From: Rotaria sp. Silwood1
Taxonomy: Eukaryota; Rotifera; Eurotatoria; Philodinida; Philodinidae
Reading direction: 5' to 3'
NCBI GenBank assembly: GCA_905250075.1
Contig: CAJNOP010000366.1
Span: forward strand, 1 to 64,000
Length of the DNA: 64,000 nt
The position numbers and the translations under genes are program-made. Under the pieces are notes generated by a model that worked only from the letters and a program-made list of their open reading frames with translations, did no database searches and had not been told where the DNA came from. Positions 34,301-47,600 of this stretch are shown here, in pieces (the first letter of the stretch is position 1; each line of letters starts with the position of its first letter).

Positions 34301-35921
34301 AATGGGCATTAAATGATAGATATGGAATTATTCTTAATCAAAGAGACTTATATTAGAAAAGGTTTTCATCAATATAATAACCATTTATTTGTAACTCATC
34401 ATTAGTTTTATCTCTTACTAAATATAATTCATTTCGATTACACCAATTCAAATACTAACAGTCTTATTGAACAATGTTTTTCTTTTTCTAATATAAAATT
34501 GCTAAAGATAACTCGATGTTTATTATGTCACTAATTAATTAAAACATTATTATTACTTATTCATTATCAATTGGATAAACTTACACAATTAGTAGATGAA
34601 CATATGATGGAATTTATTCGAGATGGAAAATATCCATTGAGAATCGCTCATCATACAATTTATCACTTATTAGTCTTTTAGATTATTCAAAAGCTAAATG
34701 ATTGTAAAGAATAAAATTTTAGTTATAGAAGCAAATTTTCACAGAACTTTTATGTGACATTAATGTTAAAAATTGTTTAACTTTTCAATAGAAATCTTAG
34801 ACTATTTATATTTGTTTATAAAGATAATATCTTCATTAGAATTCGGATTATTTTACAAGAACTAATCTGATTTAAAAAGTAACTTTCATGTTTTTGATAT
34901 TTTGATTTTATACGAAATCTGTTTAAAACTCTTATCTTATTAGTCGAAAGTTTTTTTTGTTTCTTTAAATGTAATTTGTCATTGATTATGAACAATTTGA
35001 ATTGATTGATTAAAGTCTTTTAAGAAAATATCGGTAAGTCGATTATCATCTGTAATTGATTTTTAGTTATTTAAAAGAAATTAAATTAGTCAAAATTAAG
35101 ATCAACAGAAGAAATTCAAGAATTCCTTTAATTCTAATTTTTTTTTTTATTAAAGTTATTTAAATTTGAATGTCGAAAAGGCCTGAGTTTGGTGGCTGAA
35201 AGAGACTGACATAGGGAAACTGAGTAGAATGGAGGCAAGTTATGCTTTTCCGTTTTGAATATCTACATATCATATTGATAAGAAGAACGTTGAATATTCC
35301 AAATAGAACTCGATTCATTCCCAATGTGGGATGATTTTTGTTCGATTTTCATCTAGTCGTTGTTGAGAAAAGAGTTCAACAATGCTATGCAAGATCTTTA
35401 TAGAAAAATGAGATCAATTTTATACCATCTAGAGATAGCTGTTTTAGAAAACTTTCGATAATGTTATGCATATATTACATTTCGTAGATACAAAGTTCAA
35501 AAATTCTGAAACTCTTTATTTGAAATAATAAATGTGAGATGATTAAGCGAAGGAACTTTTAAAGAAAGAAAATACGGTTGCTTCGAAAAGCTTGGATCTC
35601 TGACATCTATAATCAGGAAAGTCATTAAAATAGGAAAGAGTATCTGGAGAGATTCTCTCATCAAATCAATTTAATCATATTTTAAATGAATTTGAGTTAA
35701 TCGAATAAAATGAAAACAAATTAATTGTAATTAAATATAATATTGTTGTCAATGATGATCCTTCTATTAATATTCATTAGTGTTTAACATTCTCTTCTCA
35801 TCCTTCTCAAAAATTTAATGTCAAATTAATTTCAATATAGTTGTTTAATGACTGCGTTATTTATATATTCGTATTAAATATATATACCTGATATTGAATC
35901 TCGATCTAAATCAAATATGAA
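31400..35921. other. AT-rich region without a supported gene
   Basis: No recognisable gene. A ~46-codon coding-like fragment on the plus strand (34541-34681), with YQLDKLTQLVDEHMMEFIR and YPLRIAHHTIYHLLV, ends in TAG and may be a decayed exon. Two minus-strand frames (33252-33449 and 33523-33729) also have plausible composition but no family resemblance. Confidence 0.4.
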
Positions 35922-37426
35922 TCTAATATATAAAGAAGAATGTTTGTTTGTATGTTTGTTTGTTCTTTATGCATTCAGTCCCTGTAAGAGCTAGAGCAGC
36001 CAAACTTTGCATGGCACAACCTTGGGTCTAGAGGAAGGTCAAGAGGGGGTCGGCGGGACAGGCAGGGGCCCCCAGTTTTCAAAAAATGATGGAAAAATTT
36101 TCGGGTTTTTTAAAAAATATCGAAAATGTTCTCCGATTTCTGAGGTATTTGCATCTAGCTTTTACATCTTTGCACTGCCCTTGGTCAAGGGCTACTTTTC
36201 AACGGAAAACTTTTATGTCTGGGATATTTAGTAATCCCATTGTTGGACCGCTACAGTGTGTCTCATCGAAAAAGTCCGGAATGCAATTATTTTCTCAATA
36301 ACTTGAGCAGGAGTATATCGACAGCGGATGGATGGAGAGAGGGAATGGAGTGGAGAGGTATTATTCCCCTCCCCCTCCCCATCTATCTAAAATATAAAGA
36401 AGAAAGTTTGTTTGTTCTTTATGCATTTTCACACCGTACAAGCAAATGGAACCAAACTTTCCCGGGAACTTTCGTCTTATCCAGGAGAAAGTCAACGACT
36501 ACTATTTTCCAAAAAGCATCGATCCATCGTCCGCAACAGACCCGTCTGTGTGTCTGACCAATCAGATTCAAGGTTTCGGTAGTATGAGAGAACTACTCAG
36601 CAGGACATTGTGAGCAGACACAAAACATATATCTATAGATTTTCGATGGTGCTGAGCTCGAATCTGATTGGTTGGTAGATTATCAATGGAAATCCAGCTG
36701 CGAAGAAAACAGACAAAACACTTATACTCTCCGGAAAACGATGAGATCGGAGCTTTTACAAGCGATGAATTCGAATCTGGGGTCCAATCACCTCGATAAC
36801 TTATTCTTTAGTCAGAAATCAACAGAAAACGAGTTTTGGGGAAAATGACTAACCCTGGATAACATTGATCTCGAAACCTTACTGGATTACCAATGACTTC
36901 ACTGGGTAGATAATGTCAAATACAAGTAGAACATGGATATCGTACGTTTCATCTCTGTGTTATAGTGCATATTGGAAATTCACTAAAAGGATGAGCCATA
37001 TAACATCATTGGAATTTCCCCATTACACCATATGATGAAATTATTGAAACATTCGAATGGGTTCTATACATATCTGAAAACCCCTTGCTTTTCTCATGGT
37101 CAACTTTATATGGCATGTTCTAGAGTTGGGACTAGAAAGAAACTATGTGTCTTTACCCGCGATGCAAAAACTAAAAATGATGTGTATCAAACAGCTTTGC
37201 AATTAAAAATGTATTTCAGTGCATACAGTCTATTTTACATTAAAGAAGTCCAAAATAAATCACATAAATATTAAGGACCGATACGGATCCTAAAGGGAAA
37301 GAGATTGGAGGGCATTTTGCGATAAATAAGGTCGGTTATTCATAGCAAATCATGAAAGTAGCATTCTATAATGTCTTAAGCATGCAATATTGAATTTTCC
37401 CGAGCAACGCCGGGTACTCCCGCTAG
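35922..37426 (+). mobile_element. nested Helitron remnants
   Basis: The 3' end shows the Helitron signature. A short hairpin CCCGAGCAACGCCGGG (37399-37414) is followed ten bases later by CTAG (37423-37426), then T. Two candidate 5' ends exist: TCTAATATATAAAGAAGAAT followed by GTTTGTTTG (35922), and a similar TCTAAAATATAAAGAAGAAA followed by GTTTGTTTG (36386). Both go on TTCTTTATGCATT, and both later share CCAAACTTT. So one Helitron probably inserted in, or recombined with, another. The interior holds a helicase fragment at 37032-37274 and a GC-rich GGGGGTCGGCGGG segment near 36045. Confidence 0.65.
37032..37274 (+). pseudogene. Helitron helicase C-terminal fragment (Pif1-like)
   Basis: The frame contains KTPCFSHGQLYMACSRVGTR followed by KKL and TKNDVYQTAL. 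The F.HGQLY.ACSRVG....L sequence is the last conserved helicase motif of Pif1-family helicases and Helitron Rep/Hel proteins, and T.N.VY..AL is their usual tail. Upstream helicase motifs, including the Walker A, and the Rep domain are missing. It ends about 150 bp before the Helitron 3' terminus, the expected position. Confidence 0.65.
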
Positions 37427-40400
37427 TATATTAATAAAATCAAATGGAAATCGGTTAGGATAAGATAAGATGAATGCATTATGATTAATTTTTCATGTTT
37501 ATTGAAAATTATTTTGAATAAAACAAATTCGATATGATTTCTACATATTGTGTATAAATCTATTTTATTCATTGTTCGATTATAAATTTATTTCGAATAT
37601 AACTTCTTCAGTTAATTCTTTATTTCAAGACTATAGTGGAGGAATATTTCTTAATAGAAGAGAATTTGTAATCGATCAGGAAATCAAAAACCAAATCTTC
37701 GAAATTATTTTAATACAGCAGCCTATATCGCTAGCTAACCAGAAGTTAGGGTACTCTTCTGCTTCTCTGATTTGCAATAAGAATTCGTATGACAATGTAT
37801 AAGAAGCGACATGCTTTATTTTTCAAGATGGACTTCAATAAATTATTATCGAATCTATAAAAAATTGATTAGAATTAAAACTGTTAAGATAGCATCATTT
37901 TTCGATAACCAATGTATATGCATACGAGCACTATATGAGAGTTCGAGAAAAAAACAAAGCAACATGTGTGCTAATTATTAGAACTGGACAAGTATGAGTA
38001 CGTACTTACACTTGAGAGAAAACTTCATAGTAATTGATAAGATTTCTTCAATCTTAAAATTGATGTGTTGTAGATGCTCAAATCGTCTTAAAATTGCTAC
38101 TATTTCTATAAGAAAGAAAAGATCTGTAATCATCACTCGAGAGTTTCTGATGATAATTTAACAGATTTTCGATGTCTCGTCACTATTATAGTATAGAGAT
38201 AATCTTCCACTTCTCTGACATGTATGTGTTAAATAATAAAAATAAAAGTTAAAGAAATTAAATTAGAAACTTGATTTTGATAATCAAAAGTATTTCATTT
38301 TATTCGAATATAAATAAGAATTGTTGAGAAAACAAATTTCTAATAAGATAAATGTATTCAAAAAATAAGTTTTTTTTATATCTTTTTATTTTCTATTAAT
38401 TCAAATTAGTAAAATTGAATTATTTTACTTTGAAAAGTTTAGTTGATAATGGCTTTGACTTAACCTATTTTAAATGGCTTCTTAAGAAACGAGTCATATC
38501 GAAAAATTGAAAGTTTAACTTGAAATTTAATATAATGGATCCATTTTCAGATATAATTATTAAAATATATGTTGTTAAATGCAAATTTAATTCGTCAATC
38601 TTGTTTACTTGATATAATAACTAATCTAAAACATTTTCATTTTAATATCAATTCTAACTTGTTTCCTTGATCTAATTATGTCATATCCTTATCTTTCTTA
38701 TTCTACTGTTAACATAGCTCCATCAATTATCGGTTTAATGTAGATTTTTACATGATCATATATATTAAAGATGTTTCGATTAGTTTACATTCATCTGTTT
38801 ATTTATTTCTAGTACAATTCGATGAAACATTTCCTTATATTTCTCATATAAATTCTTGTTTCTTATTTTTATTTATCTTAATTAATTTAGGCTTAGTTTA
38901 TAGGGAAAAGAAACGAATAAAAAAATGAACTTTAATTGCAATAAATATACATGATAAAAAAATCATTTATCGTAAATATATTTATTTATTTTTATTTAGA
39001 GTTTCATATAGATCTTAATCAGTCCGGCATGTCTTTCTCATTAAAAATACCATTTGAAATAGGACAACGTAAAGCGACTGATATTCAATTTTAAAATATG
39101 ACAATACTTGATTTGGAATTTTATTTTATCATGGAATTATAAATATTGAGCTACTTGGTTTTATTTTCGTTTGAGTAAGAATACAATAAAAATTTATCGC
39201 TTACTCTGATCCATGTAGTCGCATATATACAAATATAAATTATTTGAGATTTATTTGTTCAATGCAGATTTATCGAGTTAAAACTATTCTTTTATAAACT
39301 TTATACATACGATTTAATAAAGGTTTATCCTTTTTTCTTTTATTAGAATAATAAATAATGCAGAAGCTCATGTATGAATGTCTATATTTTCAATTGACTA
39401 ACAAACAAGTCTTTTACTTTAGCTAAAATACCATTCTGTTAGACATCTTCCAGTTATGGAATCAATCATGCGTTGTTTAAAAAAAAATGAAATAGTCAAA
39501 GTCTCTCTATTAGCTTAAATAGAAATATAGGTTAAGCTTTCTCGTGAAAGATGAAACATCTAACAAAACTAAAAACAATCAATCCAAATAATATTATGAT
39601 TTATATGAATCACAAACAAATATTAGCATATGATCGGTTTAATATCGAGTAGTTCAACATACTATATAGTTTTAATGTAATAAAATCCAAACTGTGACAA
39701 GAAAAAAGTTGATCGCAATACAATCGTACTTTAAAATTATTGTCGTTTTAATCAAACTCGAATTTCATTTGAATTCTATTGCATGAAAGGTGAGTATTGA
39801 GAATATATATATATGTATGAAAAACTATTTCACTGTATGATCAAGAGTTGTTTTGCCCTTGATTTTAGTCTTTAAGGATTGAAAGAAACTGAAAAATATG
39901 CTAGAATTCAATTCTCTCAAATAAATATGTAATATCTTTCGATTTTGATTTGTATAGGATCATGATAACTTACTTAATTGAATCATTCTTTTTATTCTCA
40001 ACGCTTTAAGAACAACCGATAAGTCTATATATTTTGAAAATCATACTTTAGATAACTTAAAATATTCCTTAATTTTTCTTGAGTAAAATTAATCATCAAT
40101 AGCTAATTTCGTAAAATAGTATCTTATCTACAATTGGAAGAATAAACCAATTTTTCATCTGTTATTCATTATAATCGGTATTGAGATCACAAGATATATG
40201 AGCGCTATTTTTTTTTCTTTCAAAAATATGTTTGTGTAACTTTTTTGAATCGAAGATAGTCCAACCGACGGGATTGCTTGGAGTTGTTGCGGGTTTGAAT
40301 CACTTTCCTACTCACATCTCACACCCAGCCGGAATATTCACAGTCCATAGTCGTGTTCAATGCATGTCGAATTTATATAGTTTTTTTTTACTCTTTACAA

Positions 40401-41608
40401 AATATTATTTAGAATAATTTTAATTTATTATTTGAAAAATATGAGTATCTTTAAAAAAAAATAAATAATATTATTGTCTAGGAATAGCTGTTCAACTCAA
40501 ATATCATCTCATTGAAAAGAAGTTGAATGCCTTTTTCATATTGTTGAATATGTTAAGTGTCTGTCTTATTTTTGATCTTAGTCTAAATTTAAGATAAATA
40601 ATTATTTTTTCAATATTTGATTTGAACAAATGAATTTTAAAAATTGATATTATATAAAATAAAATGATTTGATATTAATTCAGATCAAATCTAACTGTAT
40701 ATATGAACAACAACAAAAACCTCTTCGCGACACATTCTATTACTGTTTCGAAATCTACAATAGATAAGCTACCGTTTGGTATTAAATAGATTTCTACATA
40801 TTCTAATATTGAAGAGAGTTAAATTTTTAAAAGATGCTTCCTATAGGAGCTAAACGACAAGAAAAGGTTAAAATAAAAAAAAACATTACTTTGTAAATTA
40901 TACTATACAACAAATCTTGTTCTCTACGTTAATTATTCGTTGATTATCAAATATTCACAGTTTTGAAAAAATGTATAAACACATTTTTTTGCTGCTTTTT
41001 TCTTAGACATAGAATGATCTGAAACAAAATGCACTAAATACTATTTAATATGTTAAATTTAGTATTTCCAGTTTTAATTATGTCTCCTGTGATTCTATTC
41101 ATATGAGCAATAATCTTATATATTTTCCTCAATACTTATATGCCTCATTTACAAATATTACGCCTTTGGTGGCTCGATGATTTTCCTGGAATATCTCAGT
41201 CAGTTTAGTTCAGATAAAATCTAATTTTTATCAATTTTTTAATTTATACTTTTCTCTTTTTCCATTTCCGAATTTCGGTTAATATTTTACTGATTTACTT
41301 CGTATTTCTATAACATAAAGTAATCTTGATAATCGAAAAAAATTCTAATAAATATTTTATCATTGACGAGATTTATTAATTCAGAAACAGATCTGAATAC
41401 GTGCATGTTTAAAACGAAATTTTTTCGTTTCATTCTATGAACAGCTATGGAGGTCAAAGATTACTGTGTACATCGGGTAATCAACACGAACAAGTAAGAT
41501 GAATAGCCTTTAAAAAGAAGTAAAACAAATATTAACAAAGTTTCAGAATTCTATAGAGTTCTTCTATAATCTTTCCAAGACAGATTTTATCTTTAACAAC
41601 ATAATATA
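37427..41608. other. 4.2-kb AT-rich stretch without a supported gene
   Basis: No gene, RNA or structured repeat recognised. Only chance frames. Confidence 0.45.
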
Positions 41609-42082
41609 AAGGGTCTCCAATAAGTCATTAGCAAAAGAAAATACGATATCTCAACTGTGATTCAACCGAATGAGTAATTTCTTTTTTGCCGATGATAGAA
41701 GACTGTTTCTGGGCCACATTTATAAGAATAACGTTGACAAAAACTATTTTGCAGTATCGCTTTCGAGTTGTTTTATTACGAGTTCCGAAAAACATTATTT
41801 ACGTTAAGAACAACTTTAAGTTGTAAAATACCTTACTATTTGACTTGAATATTCTAAACTTATTCAAATTTATTTTTTGCGGTAACTTTGAGAACGTACT
41901 GTAAATAGGAATTTTTCAGAATTTCCATAAGATGATATTTAGGAACAGTTACTATCAACCATATTCTTATGAATATGAACTAGAACAGTCCTTTATCAGC
42001 GTTAAAAAAAATCAGCTCATTTTGTCAAAGCACCATTCAAGTATTCAAAGTTTTCTTTGGCTAATGACTTACCAGACACCCT
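41609..42082. mobile_element. short palindromic MITE with GGGTGTC-type ends
   Basis: Left TATAAAGGGTCTCCAATAAGTC and right (minus strand) TATAGGGTGTCTGGTAAGTC share AAGTCATTAGC(A/C)AAAGAAAA next to the ends. Further in they share diverged GATA(G/A)A(A/G)GACTGTT and TAAGAATA blocks. No ORF. It is the third element in the window with GGGTGTCC-like ends and TA flanks, and the most diverged. Confidence 0.7.
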
Positions 42083-42910
42083 ATAAAATAAATGAAAAGT
42101 GAATGTACAATTTTTTTTTAATATCATGATTATATACTATGCTGTTGCAGATTACTAATATCTGTCAAGTACACTGACTCGACTCTGTACTCAACAGAAT
42201 AAACCCATGATACCCTCGTCTAAAACCACGACCCAGTACAATCACATCACCAACAAATCGTCCCACGTCCAATTGACACACAGCCAGATCAGAAGGAAAC
42301 AGCTCGACTCTAATGACACATTAACCGATGGAATAACCAGCGAACACAACTCGCTATCCATCAGCTATCAAAATTGTAACGAAATTACATCTGTAACAAC
42401 ACCTGACAACAAATCCATACTACTACTTCCTTTATGAAAGGTTGAATTTAAGTCAATTATTACAGCACTTTGTAAGATTTGAATTCCACCAGCTTTTCTT
42501 CATTTCTACTACAGGTTTGAATTCTATTTGAGTGCCATCACCCGGCCTAAAACAAATTTAAAAAAACCCATAAACGGATTAAGCCACTTTCAAACTATGA
42601 ATCACTATTACGTACGATCATTGCACGTACTTTGTCAAGCCATTCATCAATACCTATGTATTCCGGTACTCCATTCACGCGGAACAAAAAATAGCCAAAT
42701 GTTTCACCCTCAATATCAAATACCATATAACCAAAAATCATTCTAAGTGCATCCACAATGAATCTAATGCTTGAACATATCTCAAACCCACTCCACTAAA
42801 TAAATCGAGTTTCCAAAATCTGATACCATTTTCACCATTCCGTATGTATAATGTTCAGTGTCAGTCTGCATGTCTGTCTATGTTGGGGCAAAGGTAAAGG
42901 TCTTGTAATA

Positions 42911-43062
42911 CTATAACGGATGAGTGATAAAGATGTAAGGCTATAAGAGGGAAACGCCATACGGAGGTCTGGCTATAAAAGAGTGAGACAATAAGCGGGT
43001 AAGGTTATAAGAGACGGACTCTATAAGGGGTCAGACTATAAGGCCGTAAGGCTACATAAGGA
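42911..43062. repeat. CTATAAG minisatellite
   Basis: About eight imperfect copies of (G/A)(A/C)CTATAAG(A/G)G spaced 15-30 bp lie just upstream of the Helitron-type end, and probably belong to it. Confidence 0.55.
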
Positions 43063-43170
43063 TACCACGTCGTAGGCCTTCTATGTACATAATATCGAGT
43101 GTATGTGTGTCTGTTATCGAGTGAAAGATTAAACGTTTGAGGTTGTATTTTAAAGAAAAAGAAATTGCCG

Positions 43171-43195
43171 TGGAGTATGCACGGGATCTCGCTAG
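43171..43195 (+). mobile_element. Helitron 3' terminus
   Basis: The hairpin CCGTG GAGTATG CACGG (43168-43184) is followed eight bases later by CTAG (43192-43195) and T, the canonical Helitron end. The sequence differs from the 37426 end, so it is another family. A 5' end could be the TC at about 42838 that precedes GTATGTATAATG, giving a ~360-bp non-autonomous element; that is uncertain. Confidence 0.55.
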
Positions 43196-44593
43196 TATAA
43201 TAATAACTCACGTAATACAACCCGCAACCAGCGATGACATACAAACTGCGAAACACAATGACGAAAAACACAGAGCCTATCGTACACATAACATTCAACC
43301 TATACATTAAGCCTATGCAGAGCCACCAGCTCATTCCAAAGTACCTTCTGTGAGTTACAAATGAGCCTATCGATAAAAAGAACTGCCATGCATCCATGAC
43401 CCAAACACGTACTACAACACAACATTATCTCCTGATTACGGACTTATTTACAAGCATCCTACTCCACTTGATCCAACATTTACCGTGTCCCAACTAATAA
43501 TTATTTCTTAATAATTATGACACACTTACAAAGTATCATGGTAACTCTACACACCGCCACTCTTATCCTTACGAACACGAATAACCACATCTTTTCGAAT
43601 AAAGGTGTGAGTGTAAGTTTCAAACTGAAATAGTTCGGGTTTTCCTCTCCATTAGAGGCTATAGCAACGCAGGCTCCCATTACAGACAAGTCCTCGTTAC
43701 AGACCAGCAAACAGTTTGACGTTCGGCTAGCAGAATTGTTCCGAGTCAGAGATAAATCCTCCTCCATATTCGAAAATGCTGGTTTTTAGCTAGGAAGTTA
43801 AAAAAGATTTTCAGAAGCTTTTAGAATCTTTTCAAATTAGAAAGAAAATTTGGAAAATTCGCGACCCTTCAACTTTTACCATTTCGCGACACATCTATTA
43901 GTTAGGTACTATAGTTTGCGGGAAATATTTTGGTTCCACATTTCAGCTCCAAATGGAGTGAGCTAACAATCTTTTTTCTATAATTTAAAAAGAACCTATG
44001 TATGACAGATAGTTATGTAATTTACTAACACTCTTGAGAAACCAAGAAAACTTTAGTTTTTCGAAGCATCCAATCTCTTTCAACGGCAGTTTCTTCCTTA
44101 TTTAGTCAAGTATTTAGAATACAAATGTGTTTTTTAATGTTTTAAAAGGTCAGAATAATATTCTTGTTGACGTTGCTCACATTCGATTTGTTATTCACAC
44201 ATAATGCGTTGCTTATTCAGCAGATGAACACCATGCACTATTGCATACGCTAAATACGATTGTCTTTTTTCTTTCATTTCTTCAGCTATACGATGAATAC
44301 GTAAAGTATGAAATAAAAACAACGACATCAACAGCAACAAGAGAAGAAATGTAGCGTAATAAGAGCAAAAAAAATGTGCATGCTTGCATCAACCATGATC
44401 ATGTGCATATTCGCCAATATAGGTGTCATCTCCTGATCAATGTCAATTTCGATATTATTATCTTTTTTAGAATTCAAAACTTCTATAGAAAATTATTATT
44501 TTTAAAAAAAATTATTGAAATGACTTATTTAAATCGTTTAGCTATTCATTGAGTAAATCTATGACAAATAAAATTGACCCACTTTGTGTATAT

Positions 44594-44651
44594 GGGTGTG
44601 TGAATGTGCGTGTGATTGTAGGTTTGGATGAAATGAAGACACCCACACCCT
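44594..44651. repeat. inverted GTGTGGG/CCCACAC telomere-like tract
   Basis: The G-rich arm GGGTGTGTGAATGTGCGTGT (44594-44613) extends to about 44628. The C-rich arm ACACCCACACCC (44639-44650) follows a short purine-rich spacer. It has the same inward G-strand orientation as the other tracts. Confidence 0.6.
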
Positions 44652-44659
44652 GGTTTCGA

Positions 44660-47600
44660 ATTGATTTTTTGTTTTCTTGTACATAGAAGCTTAGAGTTAT
44701 ATGTTAATATTGAATATACAGTGCCTCTGTTATGCATTGTTGTTCGATGTTAAGAAAGAAAAACATATGGCATACATTATGTTGATGATGCTTTTTTCGT
44801 GATGTCTCTGATAGGACAAATATGTTTACTAATACTTTGTAATGCTTTTGTTAAATCTTGTTTTGATGAAAATTCTAAAAAGAGATTTATTAGGTTTTTG
44901 TTGTGTAAAAGTCAAACTTATATTTTGGTACAAAGCATCGAAATACTTGATCATTATGTGGTGGATTAATCTAGTTTGATTATATGTAAATTATAACAAA
45001 CAAGTTATTGATTTCTTAGCTAAACTAAATAATAGACAAGTTTTTATTTATTTATTTTTCTTTTTTGTGAATTATTTTTGTTTTTGTGTTAGTTTTATAT
45101 AGAGATTGGTCTAATTAAAATGATTCTGTAAACTATGAATCGACATATCAAGATAGAGAAACATTTCATATTCAATACATATTTATAATAATAATAATTT
45201 ACATCTAAATATTCAATGACTCGAACAAATTAGTGGAGAATATGGCGGTGATTAAATAACAAGAAAAATTAATGTTACTCAGCAAGTATATTGTGTAGAA
45301 ACGAAAAAACAAACAAAATGGAAAATGATTTAATTCATAGAAAAGAAGACAAAAACAAGTATTGCATTGCATTATTCAATTCTTTTCAATATTTATATTG
45401 AAACTTTAAGACCAATTAAATTCTAAAATGATATATCATTAGTTCTATATTGACTCGTGGCAATGTAGAATGCACTTTTTTTTTTGTTTTTTTGTTGATT
45501 GTTTGTCTTCAGTCATCAGCTTGATAATGATCTTAAATTATAATTCGTTCTCTTTTTTTAGAGTTAAATAAGATAGTTCTATAACAGTTAAAATCTGAAT
45601 AAATTATCAATACTCTAATTTCATGTCATTGGTAAGCATTTGACAAAATGAATCATCTATAAGAATTTACAATATATTCTATAAGTCATATTAATCTATT
45701 GATTAATGTATATGTCAACATTCGTCGAATAGAAAGGATAAATAATGTCCTGAGAAACTAAATGAACAATAATAACGTTAATATGCATAGCAAACAAATA
45801 GCTTTCGGTCTATATATAATCACTAAAAGAAAATGAATTCTTTATTGATAATATAGTAATGTTACTTTTTTGTTTTCTTTGTAAAAACAGCGACATTGAT
45901 TTTAATTTCAATCATATGGAGTTCTAACTACCAACGAATTCGAAAAGTATTAATGATTGGTTGCTCGACAACAACAATAGCAAAATCTTTAGTAGATTGA
46001 TTTATTCATAATCTTGAATTCTGCATAAATTGTATCATAATGATAAAAGCAAATAATTTTGTACAAAATGAAGTGTCTTTTATCGCTCTATGAGCTTTTT
46101 GATGTAAGATACATTAATCTTATGGAAGGCATAGATATTCGCCTTGGTATATAAAATTTCCAACTGCTGAATAATATTTCATTTTCTAGATTAATTCCGA
46201 CTAGTTCAAAATCGAATAAAAAACTACCAAACAATAAAATTTCCAAAATTTTATATGAAAAAAACAATTCGACATAAATCTTATTGCATTATATTTCTAA
46301 TCACTGTATATGATTAGCAGTCTAAGCCGATGCATTAATTATTGGCGATGAGTCAGCTAGTTGAGCTCATCGAGTCTAAGGATTTCCAAAAACGCGTAAG
46401 AAGTTAATATAAATTTTTTAGATTTCGATGATAGGAACTGTCGGGTCAACGATTCTTGAAGCTAGATCCAACTCGATTCGAGTCTTAATTGATGAGCTTA
46501 CTCGACTTTCGTATATCGATATGATGATCATTGTTGTTTATTTTTTATTTTCTAGTCTTTCAATGGTACAATAATAATATATAATTATTTTTCTATTTTC
46601 ATCATGAACTTCCATAGATTGATGAAATTAGTTCAATATAAAATTAATCACCTAACTTAATAATAATTCGTTGTCAAACAAATCAAGGTATTATACACGT
46701 ACATTAATCGATGTATTTCAATAAGATAAAATTCATGAAAATATTCTAATAAAATAAACAATGAAATACATATAATATGACCAATTCTATGTTCTTCTTA
46801 AAGTGAACATCATATTTTTTTTATTCAATTAACATAACAACAATAATTAGAATAATGAAGCATTTTCATTTGATATAATATATCAATCGGATTCATCAAA
46901 TAATCAACGAGAATAGATTTTAATTCGAGATTATTTTAATATTAAAAAAGATTAGTCGTTTACTAAAACAATTCAATCATCATTTTGGAAAATATATTTC
47001 AATTAAAAACAAAACAATGTATGGATATGATTAAGAAAAATTTATTTTACTAAATCAACATTAAGTTATTTAATTAGGTGATATTTCTTATTTTACTGGT
47101 AAATATAAAATATACCTTATCATTAAAAATAAAGAATTCAAAACAAGAAAAAAAAAAAGCTGTTATCGCTATACCTGCGAGATTAAAATGTGAAACACAA
47201 TTAACCTGTTTTATTTTATCTCAAAGAAGATTATTTACAGTTTTTTCATTTCGGGACAAATTTTCAACCAATATTTTAGCTCTTTAGTCTCAGATACAAT
47301 CAATATGTATAAAAAAAAACAAGCGAGGATTGAATCTTATATAGAAAATCTAACTTAAAGTTTTCTATTTTTATTGGTATATTTAGGTAAATCGTATAGA
47401 ACGAACATCTAAAAATGTTAATTGTCTATTGCAGTCGATTCTTTTTTGTTTTAACTTTAAAATATTTAGTTCGTTTTATTAAAATAAAACTGAAAGAAAA
47501 GTTATAAGCACCAGAAAAATTCATTTATTCGGAATTTGTTTCGAAAATAAATCTTCATCGTATGATAAATTATTTGTATTGTTAAAATGATAACATTTAA

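Larger units (their letters stand above)
42170..43500 (+). other. A/C-rich segment with coding-like stretches, interrupted by a Helitron end
   Basis: From 42170 to about 42835, and again from 43205 to about 43500, the plus strand is strikingly poor in G and rich in A and C. Several stretches read like protein rich in Thr, Pro, His, Asn and Ser (for example HDPNTYYNTTLSPDYGLIYK near 43400). Stops interrupt every frame. It could be one decayed gene split by the Helitron-like insertion ending at 43195. No family recognised. Confidence 0.3.

Noticed and set aside
43005..43397. 130-codon minus-strand frame rich in aromatic residues
   Set aside because: It is antisense to the A/C-rich segment and runs across the Helitron terminus and minisatellite, so it is not a gene.
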